A stretch of 23,437 nt of DNA, taken from the NCBI GenBank assembly GCA_002081555.1, contig MZNV01002492.1, forward strand, positions 1 through 23,437, in the 5' to 3' direction. The notes under the pieces are model-generated. The model saw nothing but the letters and a program-made list of their open reading frames with translations, did not search any database and had not been told where the DNA came from. Positions 1-9,200 of the stretch are shown here, in pieces. A program made the translations under genes and the position numbers. Numbering within the stretch: position 1 is the stretch's first letter; the number at the start of each line of letters is the position of its first letter. This DNA is from Protostelium mycophagum. Taxonomy: Eukaryota > Evosea > Variosea > Protosteliida > Protosteliaceae.

Positions 1-238
1 CGCTAAAATCACCAATATTGTACAGCTGTTGTAAATATTGTGTGATGTTTTATACTGAGAGCGAAACTGACCGAAATGTAGCGCATGAGAATATATGTGG
101 GGTTGGAGTCCCCAGACAGAATCCAACTTCTGTTTGTTGAAATCCGGCTACTCCTCTAACTCGTGGCAGCCGGTCAACGCTGGCCAAAATTGAATTCGAT
201 TATACAGTGTTATAGACGGAATGGACGATTATTAACAT
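1..238. other. left-edge flank, no gene seen
   Basis: All frames are broken and I see no tRNA, recognisable repeat or clear splice pair. It may be an intron or the upstream flank of the weak candidate that follows. Confidence 0.4.
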
Positions 239-552
239 ATGCGACTCACAGTTGAGCGGTGTTGTCTTGGAATGCCTTGTCTGATCAGATATTTGACGGA
301 GCCAGCAAAGCTCTGGAATCTAAAAAGGTAAGCGCTTCAGCGGAAGACCTCGGTAAGGACCGCTCAATTCTGATTTTCCAACACCATGCCCACTGCGGGC
401 AACTGTTGTTGTGGCGGAACTCTTGGAAATTTGTCTATTCAAAGACAAATTTTATGTTTTTTTGGCCCAGCACGGAAGCGCAGGCACTTTTTGGCCCTGT
501 CAATTATCAGACAGGCGTGGTTGGTGCACTGGGCAGCAGTAATTTCCTTTAA
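239..552 (+). CDS. possible short two-exon gene, unrecognised
   Basis: Weak candidate. An ATG at 239 opens a frame to 327, followed by a good donor (GTAAGC) at 328. A T-rich tract ends in CAG at 470, and joining 327 to 471 keeps the frame open to TAA at 550-552, giving 56 aa. The second part (STEAQALFGPVNYQTGVVGA, then LGSSNFL) looks protein-like but matches no family I know. It may instead be the 3' end of a larger gene entering from the left, or chance. It would be convergent with the gene ending at 588. A different frame over the first part (NALSDQIFDGASKALESKK) is equally open, so even the frame is uncertain. Confidence 0.2.
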
Positions 553-577
553 ATGCTTCCACGAATCAATTCATTTC

Positions 578-583
578 TTTATT
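578..583 (-). promoter_or_regulatory. poly(A) signal AATAAA of the mucin-Hint gene
   Basis: AATAAA on the minus strand lies 5 nt past the TGA at 588-590, a typical position for a 3' end signal in a compact genome. Confidence 0.55.
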
Positions 584-587
584 TGTC

Positions 588-3508
588 TCAGAGATATCTG
601 GTAAATTCTGGCTGGTAGTAATCAAAGAAGGCGTCGATGTACTGATTCGCAATCTGGATGCCGTTCACGTTGGGGTCAATCTTGTTTAAGAAGGTAGATA
701 TGAGGGGTCTGGGGACGACGAATGAGGTGAATATTGCAATGGGGTGCAGATAGAGATTGTCATCCACAAGGCGCATTTGAATTCTGTCAAGGACAACAGC
801 CCTCCAGCTCTCTGTAAAGTCGGCGTTGGCTGGACCCGGGGTGTTGGCGTCTCTGGTGTTATTCCAGATGAGTGAGGCCTGTTCGGTGGTACTCTTCTTT
901 AACATCTGGAAAATGTCGAGCGACTTGTAAAAGTTCTCGGGTGTGTCAACCGGGACGAATCTCAATAATCTCTCGGTCATGAGCTGAGCAATGTAGGCGG
1001 CAGGTAACAGTTTGACATTGGCACCGGTGTTGGTGACAAATCCAGAAGAGACCCAGGTGGGTGCCGTTGCTCCAGTCTTGGGAACAACCCACAGATGCGT
1101 GATAGAATTATAGACGAAGTCGGTCTGTTGCAAGTCAATTGAGTGAACCTCAGAGATATCGCAAACCAACCTGGACATTATTGACAGTTGTGTTCACCCA
1201 TGCCCCGGCAGAAGTGCGGTCTAAAAGGCGGCTGCCTATGAAAGAGCTTCCGTTGTTACGTCCATTAAGGTAGACGTTAAAACCACCGTTGCGTAGAGAG
1301 TAGAAAGGGTGGTCCACTGTGAAGATCCTATTATCATAAGTATCGCCTTTGTTTGGTAGGTGAATACTCACATGGGTCTCCCATTTATCCCCATCATTCT
1401 TCTGACACTGTAAGGCTCTCTCATCGTCAAACCCACGATCATCTCAGTACCATACATTCCCATCACGGAGTCACCCTGTCTAACGTCTCCGGCTCTGATG
1501 CTAGATCCATTGAACATGAGGATGGGAGATTCCACATCCACACAAGAATTGGATTGGCAGGTGCCCGAGTTACAAGCATTCAAACACTCGTAATCATGTT
1601 GGCATGACTGGCCATCGGCCTTCCTGACTTTGCAGAGAGACGTGGTGGTATCACAGTATTGGGATCTGCCGACTTCTGAGTAAGTGCACTCTCCTGCCTT
1701 CGGATTCGGTGTTGCTGCCGCGTCAGTGCTGGTGCATGGATATCCTCCTTCGAGAAGATCTGTTGTAGATTGATATTCCGTGGTTGTATCAAACTCAGAG
1801 GTTGTCTGAGCGACAGATGAAGTTTGGAGCCGTGTCGAACTTTCTGCCACAGAAGAGGACTGAAGGATGGTAGTAGTGATGTCCTCTGTTGTCGTGTATG
1901 CAGCAGTGCTCGTCTGGACAACTGAACTTGTTTGGACTTCTGTCGAAGTCCAGCGTTCGGATGAGCTTTGAGCCTGAGTGGTTGACTGCTGGACAGTGGA
2001 TGTCTGGAACTCGGAAGATGTGTCAAATACAGAAGATGTCTGTTCCACAGATGACGTTTGAGCCTGCGACAACAGTCAGCAACCATTCAAAGAATAAATC
2101 AAGTTATACCTCAGTGGAAGATTGAGCTTGGGTAGAGCTCTGGAATTCAGTAGATGTCCATCTCTCAGTGCTTGACTGTGCGGCGGTTGTGCTCTGTACT
2201 TCAGAAGACGTTCCAAACACGGTAGAAGTGCGCTCTACGGTAGTCGACTGATCTTCGGTGGTTGTTTGTACTACACTGGAACTACGTGCCTGAAATACTT
2301 TCAGATCTTTATCACACCCAAGTGATTTGACTGACCTCTGTGGTAGAATATCTCTCGGTAGAAGTGGCCCATTCGGTAGAGCTCTGCGCAGCGGATGTGG
2401 TTTGCTCCACCGTACTTGTCTGAACTTCAGTTGTTGAATCTGCGACCGTTGTAGATTGCGCCTCAGTAGAACTTTGAGCTTCAGAAGAAGTCTGGAACAC
2501 TGTGGACGATTGAGCTTCTGAGGATGTTTGGAAAACGCTTGACGTTTCGGCTTCAGTAGAAGTTTCAGCTTCAGATGAAGTCTGGGCCATTGTGCTTGTC
2601 TGGGCCTCAGAGGTTGTTTCAGCGACAGATGAAGTCCACATCGCAGTGGATGATTGCGCCTCTGTAGTGGAATATGCCTCTGTCGAAGTTCTTGCTTCTG
2701 TTGTAGTCCCGGCCACTGAGGATGTCCCCCATTCGGTGGATGTCCCAAATACGCTAGAAGAGCCCCATTCTGTAGAACTGGCGAGGGCCACGGTGGATGA
2801 TTGCGGGATAAAAGGAGGAAGTGTAGCACAGAGGGCGTTATTCTGACACACCTGTGTGACGGAACCGACAAGATTGATGTGCACAAATATAGGTTCGTTG
2901 AGCGCCTAAAAAGGTCAGAAGACGAGAATCGTGCGCGAGTTTCACCTGCGCGAAAGTAAGAAGAGCGGCCAAAAGTACAGCAGCGGAAGCCCATCTCCCC
3001 CAACCTTGCTCTCCGGCCACAAAGACAGCAGCGAGCGTAAAGAACACGATGATCGAGCGTCCGGCGAGTTCTCCAAGACCATTCGCTCCGTTGATGGACT
3101 TTCCGACGACGTTGGAGGTTTTGTTTGCAGAGAAGGTGGTCACATAAACTTCGAGAGACTGCCCCACGAGCTTTGAGCTGACCTTTTGAATCGGTTAGCA
3201 TCTGGACATTAATCGTGATTAATTTAGATTACCGAGTATGAGAAGCCATTGGTCGGAACTCTCAGGTTGAAGATCACTTGGTCGGACTGGTTTTGGTCGT
3301 AAGACAGAACGAGGTTCGAGTCTTTAGGGATGTTTAGGTTCACTTTCGTGATGCCCATGTAGGGGACTGGCTGAACCACCGTCTGATTGACATACTTCAC
3401 ATTCTGAGCAAGAGCCGCAGAGAGAGAAGCAACCTGTGAGAGGTGAGATGTTAAGCTGCTATATCATAGACGTACGAGCAGGAAGAGTGCCACCATGATC
3501 TTGCCCAT
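588..3508 (-). CDS. secreted Ser/Thr-rich (mucin-like) protein with Hint domain
   Basis: Spliced model of 8 exons: 3508-3476, 3433-3233, 3182-2946, 2905-2336, 2289-2110, 2063-1372, 1327-1171, 1124-588; introns are 40-50 nt, all phases match, product 868 aa. Residues 1-21 are a signal peptide. Residues 22-118 form a small N-glycosylatable ectodomain. Two hydrophobic stretches lie at about 119-134 and 142-156. Residues ~192-510 are a degenerate six-residue repeat of the type SSTEAQ/TSTVEQ, a likely O-glycosylated stalk. A Cys-rich module (about 517-577) follows. From Cys581 a Hint-type fold is suggested by SCVDVESPILMFNGSS, the AGDVRQGDSV turn, TVDH (Thr641, His644) and the closing strand DFVYNSITHLWVV near 693-705. 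Residues 706-868 match nothing I know. In hedgehog and Vint proteins this domain cleaves itself at the N-terminal Cys; activity here is inferred. The frame change near 1150-1180 is explained by a 46-nt intron, not a lesion. Confidence 0.8.
1757..2803 (-). repeat. 18-bp coding tandem repeat (Ser/Thr hexapeptide stalk)
   Basis: Degenerate 18-bp units encode six-residue blocks such as TSSEAQ, SSTEAQ, TSTVEQ and TTTEAR across three exons. The period survives across two introns. This is typical of surface mucin-like stalks and probably varies in copy number between strains. Confidence 0.8.
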
Positions 3509-4064
3509 CGGGACTGCTGCAGCTTTTGTGCAAGCTTGAGAATGATTTCAGCTTCCACAAAGGCGAGAATGACAGGCTAAAGGAAGACGATCTGAATCTG
3601 GGTTCAAAAGGCCTGCGCGAAGCTTAAAAAACTGTCATAAACAAGAACAACCTGAAAACGTAAGGTCCTTCCGAAGTTTAAGCTAACGGTTATTACCGTC
3701 AGAGATCTTGGTAAGTTTTTCAGAAGATGATGAGAAGGTTGGCTTTTTTAAAAGGAAAATGTGAGAAACACAAAATTTGGCTTTCGGATCTGATGTCGCA
3801 CGACCCATAGCAACAGATGTAACTTTTGCATTAATTTGTGGGTATCCCAACCACAAGTGTACTTCTGGAAGAAACAACTTGGCAAAAATTACGAAGGATA
3901 TTGCAATCGGCGTCTCGAGAGGAGCACGATCTTGAAATGAAACAACAATAAAAGAATTGTAATTGATTGGAGGCCAATCTATATTCAGCCATTTTGAGAC
4001 TTTAAGACCATCCACAATTGTTACATATGTACACACAGTAGTTTTTCGCCGGCCACATCACCCA
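3509..4064. other. intergenic region upstream of the mucin-Hint gene
   Basis: This stretch lies between the mucin-Hint start and tRNA-Leu. A 117-codon minus-strand frame (3683-4036) begins with ATG, but it matches no family, has no splice partners and no clear codon bias, so I treat it as chance. The promoter of the mucin-Hint gene should be here; I see no sharp motif. Confidence 0.5.
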
Positions 4065-4146
4065 GCACCTTTGGCCGAGTTGGTTAAGGCGCCGTCTTAA
4101 GGCGGCGGTTCCTTCGGGAGCGTGGGTTCAAGTCCCACAGGGTGCA
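4065..4146 (+). tRNA. tRNA-Leu (anticodon AAG)
   Basis: An 82-nt cloverleaf without intron. The acceptor strands GCACCTT and AGGGTGC pair over 7 bp (one G-U), followed by discriminator A at 4146. The anticodon stem CCGTC/GGCGG encloses loop TTAAGGC, so the anticodon is AAG (reads CUU/CUC). The long variable arm (TTCCTTCGGGAG) is the class II leucine type. The B box is GGGTTCAAGTCC. A T-run about 4 nt past the end can serve as Pol III terminator. Confidence 0.97.
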
Positions 4147-4259
4147 TAAATTTTTCACTTTTCGGCATGGGATGCTTCTGACTTTTTATCTTGCACGACT
4201 CGCAATTCAGATAATAAGGAAAAATATCAATCAACAATCCACTCAAATTTATAATTTCA

Positions 4260-6013
4260 TCACCCATGTCTTCCTTCTCTCTCCACCCATTCTGATAACT
4301 TTGATGTCAACAAACTCCCTATCAATAGCTGTAGGGGGTGGTATGTCATCACGGGCAAGAAGACAAGATATCTCAAAGGGTCGTCACCGTATAAAGAATT
4401 GATCACTGGGATTCCCATACCCATCGTCTTATGCGTAGCTGTGAAGAGCAGAGCTACGCGTTCTTTTCTGCTGTAACTGCAACCATCAATTTTGTCTTCA
4501 GTGAAAAAATACTGTTGTGTTTTATCTTTCAATTATTTAGAAGAATGACAATCACTGCGATTTTTGTGAGAGTATACAACTCACCCCAGCCATGGAATAC
4601 ATCCCACTCCCCAAGCAATCGCTGTGAAGGCGATGTAATTTGCTGAAACGATTCCAAACACGAGCATCCACTCTGCCGGCGATGCCGAATTCTGGGGGTC
4701 GGCAAAGGCGTCCGAAAACACGGTGAAAACGACGAAAACGATGATCAAGCTGTTGATGGCACCACCAGGAATTTTGTTCAATAACTTTTCTTTTCCAAAA
4801 CGTTTAAAGATGTTCATGATGATTTGGCCGACCACTGTGGGAAGGAGGACAGTGAGGAGCAAGTCAACTATCAACTTGACATAGGGCACCTACGTTTCGA
4901 TGAGACCTGGAGGTTCCGGGTTCGATTCCAAGACGGTGCTCAAGTTACCTGTGCTCCCGAGGCCAGATAAATGCTCAGCAGAAAGGGTGTGATGAAAATT
5001 CCCGCCAAACTGCTGTTGAATTTTCAGTTTAAAAAAAGAAAAAAAGTCCACCTGAAGAGCGAACTGAACAAAGATCCAGCGCCGTCGCCATTTGATGCTC
5101 GTGTTAAGACGACACATGTCGAATTTGTGGACGGAAAGCAAGCTACTAACATCAAACCGCTCAATATGTACCTGTTTTTGTTAAGAAATTTCTCCCGAAT
5201 ATTCGGACAAAAGATCACGAGTTGTAGAGGGGTTTTGAATGCAGAGAAATTGTGAACAATCTACTCACACATTTAACTGCATTTTGAACAGTGGGATCAA
5301 CTCCAAGTACATCACTATCGGGATGAATCCAAAAATGAAGAGTTGGATGACAAGGTGAAGCTTCCACTTCAGAGCCGTCTTCAGAATGTCTGAGGTTGGG
5401 ATCGTCAATCCACTCAGAAGGAAGATGATTGGGATGCCAACCCATTGTGTGACGATCTCAGGTTTTAGAGGACCACCTTTCTTTCCTACTTGTGGGAAAA
5501 AGTATGCCAAGGTGCCTAGTCACGTGAGAAATGATAGATCATCAAAAAACGCAAAAGGTCACCTCCAATCAGAAGTCCAAAGACAAAAAATTGCTTCGCA
5601 AGCGCTCTCAAAATCTTCTTCCATTTTGGTTCTGGAGGAGTGATGATGACAACTAGACGCATTACATTGGAATTTAGCATCCAATTCTTACCTTCCTCTA
5701 CCACTTCATCCTTGAGATCTTTCATCTCTATAGTGGTATCAGCACGTTTTACAGACGGTGGTGTCAGATCTATCGATGACAGTGTGCTCTCATCAGGACC
5801 TTGACTCAATTGCCCATATTTGACCGACATTGTGATGAGCTCCTGTTGCTCTTGATGAGCGTTGGTGATTGTGTGTTGAACGGATAATTTCCCTTTTTTC
5901 CGTGATCGGGTAAACTGACATTCCGGGTTTCGGTGAAGTTTCATCCATTCGAAAGGGACTGGAAAAAGTACTTTGTTGCTGTCCACAAAGACGCGTTCGA
6001 TCAGTTCAGCCAT
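4260..6013 (-). CDS. SLC10A7-like sodium/bile-acid-symporter-family membrane protein
   Basis: Seven exons: 6013-5692, 5631-5563, 5515-5269, 5171-5052, 5012-4949, 4889-4585, 4476-4260; phases match and the product is 447 aa. The membrane part follows human SLC10A7 closely from memory: GGPLKPEIVTQWVG (human GGPLKPEITVSYIA), FLLSGLTIPTSDILKTALKW, WKLHLVIQLF, SGLMLVACFPSTNSTCVVLT, LAGIFITPFLLS, then TATHKTMGMGIPVI and MTYHPLQLLIGSLL, which match the human CSTHKSLTLGIPML and IYHPAQILLGSVL stretches. About ten membrane helices are expected. Human SLC10A7 affects Golgi calcium and glycosylation rather than bile acid uptake, so that is the best role guess; it is inferred. Unusual is a hydrophilic N-terminal extension of about 110 aa (including FTRSRKKGKL) absent from the animal protein. 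The first ATG is taken as start; a later Met (for example MKDLKDEV) could also serve. Confidence 0.9.
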
Positions 6014-6252
6014 TGCGGTCCATGCAAGTTGCGGTAAGTTGACCTGTACTTGTCACTTGTTTATATGCACAACCCTTTCCATTTGAATTGACATCACCGC
6101 GTCAATTTGTTAAGTGATTATTGATTGAGCAAAAGAGTGAATTTGTCTTCTTCTTGAGTGTCATCATCGCTCATGATCAGAATCAACGGAATCCATTAAA
6201 CCTACCCGTTTTAATTGAAGTCAGCAATAACTTGATGACCAAAGAGTTCTTT

Positions 6253-6258
6253 TTTATT
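6253..6258 (-). promoter_or_regulatory. poly(A) signal AATAAA overlapping the nucleoporin stop codon
   Basis: The last codon and stop (CAA TAA) plus the next A form AATAAA, so the 3' UTR is probably very short. Confidence 0.5.
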
Positions 6259-9200
6259 GCAGGAATTTCGTGGGTTTCGCTGCGCCTGGTTTGGCACACA
6301 AGCATGTTCCGCACATGTCCTCCTTATTATTGTTGAATCCCTCGCACACTTCACACTCCCACTCATCTGGTCCCGGCTTCTTCTTTCCTGTATATTTTCA
6401 GTATCTCAAAGAAAAGTTGTAGACTGACCAGAAGAAGCAGAGCCTGTGAAGGTGAATCCGCCTGCGGCAGGTGCCTGACCTGTTGTAGACGCGGGAGCCA
6501 TAAAGAATCCTGTGGGGGCAGGTGCTGTTGTAGCGGGAGCAGGTGGGAGGGAGAAGCCAGTTGAGGCGGGCCCTGTCGATGATGCACTTCCAAAGGTGAA
6601 ACCAGCGGTTGTAGGTGGGGTTGTAGACGCAGGAGCGAGACTAAAACCGGTAGGAGCAGGTCCTGTCGACGCCTTCGTTGTGGGCAGCTGAGCACCTGTA
6701 TATTTGGTCAGATTTGGTTTCATTGAAGTGAAATTACCAAAGAGGGTGGGTTTCGCTGCGCCGGGCTTGTGACACATGCACGTACCACAAGTGCTGTCCC
6801 TATTGTTGTTGAATCCCTCGCACACTTCACACTCCCACTCATCTGGTCCCGGCTTCTTCTTTTCTGTGCTTTTTCAGTACTTTTTCGCCGAATTGGCGAT
6901 TGAAATTTCTGAGGAAGGTAGATGATAAACTGACCGGAAGAGGCTGAGCCTGTGAAGGTGAATCCGCCTGCGGCAGGTGCCTGACTTGGTGCAGCAGGGG
7001 GCATGGAGAAACCTGTAGGTGCGGGTCCTGTTGTAGATACAGGGGTGGCGGGGGGCATCGAGAATCCAGTCGGAGCGGGTGCCGTTGTAGATGAGGGGAC
7101 GGAGGTGGGGGGTAATGCAGAGGCGGGGGGTAACGTGAAGCCGGTGGGGGCTGGACTTTCACTTCGCTTTGTGACAGAATCAGTTGTAGATTGAGTCTCC
7201 TTCTTGCTCTCCGGAGATTTCAAAACGTCCTTTTCACTTTGCGCCAACTATAACGCGTCAAAGGGCACTTGAGCAAAAAAATCGCACCTGTCCAAACCCA
7301 ACACCTTGGGTCAAACCACCAAACGTACCGGTCAGGGCAGGTTTGGCCTGGTCTTTGTTCCCTCCAAAAGCGGAAGCTCCAAATGCTGGAGCGCCGAAAG
7401 TAGAAGCACCAAAAGCTGGAGCGCCGAAAGTAGAAGCACCGAAGGCGGGGGTGGTGCTTCCAGCAGGTAAGGCGAACGGGGATGCAGTCGGGGTGATTGC
7501 AAACGGATTGGCGTTAGGCGTCGAACCCGAGACCGCGCCAAAAGTAGATGAAACTGGAGCCGCAATAGGTGCTGACAGAATGTTATTTTTCCAAGTGAAA
7601 AATTTACATCGCGCATACAAAATTGAAACCAAATCCCACCTGGTGATGCGAAAGAGAAAGAGCTTGCCCCCAGACTAAAATTAGAAGTCTGAGGTTTGGG
7701 CTTAACAGGCTCATCACTGTCATAATCTTCATCTTCCGGTTCATCTACAACGATCAATCTCATTCTTTTGAAACCGTCTCAATCCGGTGGGACGAGAAAA
7801 TGTGGCCGACATTTCATGGCAAAAGTCTCTGGCTTGGAGGATTTCGCGGAAAATGGGCGTTTGATATGGCAATCGTAATGTCAACCCGCTCCTCACTTTG
7901 GAGCGTGCCGTTCTTTCTAATTGCAGGAGATTTTAACTAATAAAAATAAAAATAATTCTGAGGGCCCACCTTCGTCAGAGCTGTCCAAGGCGCTGTCCAG
8001 GCTTCTGAGGCCTAACCCTTGGTTTTGAGCGGGGGTAGGGAGCTTGCTGGTTGTAGATGGCGGAATCACTGCAGTGCCAAAGGGTGTTACCGGCTGAAAC
8101 GCGTCGGCGGGAGGTTTGAGAGCAGCAACGGCTGGTGCTTTCTTTGCGGCTTTGTCAAAATAAGACGTGGCCTTCTTGAAGACAGAAGGGTCAAATGTGG
8201 ACTTGCCACCACCTGAATTGACCTCAACAGACTCCAAAGTATTAAAATTTATTCCAAAATGAAAATCAATAAACTTTGTATGTTGAACAGGTGGAAGAAG
8301 GTTATTTTGATCACGAAAATATACCTGCAAAGATGGAGTCTCCAGAGATTGCTCCAAATGCAGTTTGTGTCTCTCTCTTCTCCTCTTCGGGATTGGCCTC
8401 TGTTGTGTCGGATTTCGTGTCAGTTGTTTCTGGCTTTGCCTCAGTTGTGTCTGATTTCGTCTCAGTTATTTCTGGCTTTGCCTCCGTTGTGTCTGATTTT
8501 GTGTCAGCTGTTTCTGGCTTTGCTTCTGTTGTCTCCTCTTTTGTTTCTGGTTTTGTCTCGGCCTTTGTTTCTGTTTTTGCCGCTGGCTTGTCCTCAGATT
8601 CTCCATCTTTACGAGGGCTGAGTTCAGATTCTGGTGCGCAGGGACCAAAAGGGAATTCACCTTTGGGGTCTGGAGAAGGGTGGGCGTTGAGCTCCTCCAC
8701 CTCTGTGGATTTGTTTGGCTTGACCTGAAAAAGGTGAGAAATAAAAAAATGAGGTCCTACCCGGGTTCGAACCGGGGTCTGCAGGGTCAAAACCTGCCGT
8801 GCTAACCACTACACTATAGAACCAGATGGAAAACAGATGAAATCGAATAATGGATTTCAGATTTCTCACCTCTTCATCCTTCTTCTCATCTTGATGCATT
8901 TGCTCCTCTTTTGGCTCCTCTACAATTGGGCTCTTATTTACAGGAAGGTGGATTGTAGATGAGCTGTCCGGTTTGGGTTGACCAAATGGGTTGGGGGTTT
9001 GACCAAAGGTGGACCCAAATGGAGAGGAGAAGCCTGTCGCAGCTCCAAAAGGGCTTGTAGTCTGACCAAAAGAAGATCCGAAAACACTTGAACCCTGTCC
9101 AAATACACTAGAGCTCTGTCCAAAGCCTGATGCTGCAGCTCCAAAGGCAGAGCTCATTGGAGAATTTGTCTGGCCAAAAGCGGTTTGTCCAAAAGGGCTT

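Noticed and set aside
1150-1190. apparent frameshift in the mucin-Hint gene between two overlapping minus-strand frames
   Set aside because: A 46-nt GT-AG intron (1170-1125) joins the two frames in phase and completes the Hint C-terminal strand, so no lesion is needed.
3683-4036. 117-codon minus-strand frame
   Set aside because: No family resemblance, no repeat or splice context, and composition like the surrounding intergenic DNA.
7343-7678. plus-strand 111-codon frame (repeated APKVEAPKAG)
   Set aside because: Antisense shadow of the nucleoporin exon that codes for repeated FGAPAFGAS.
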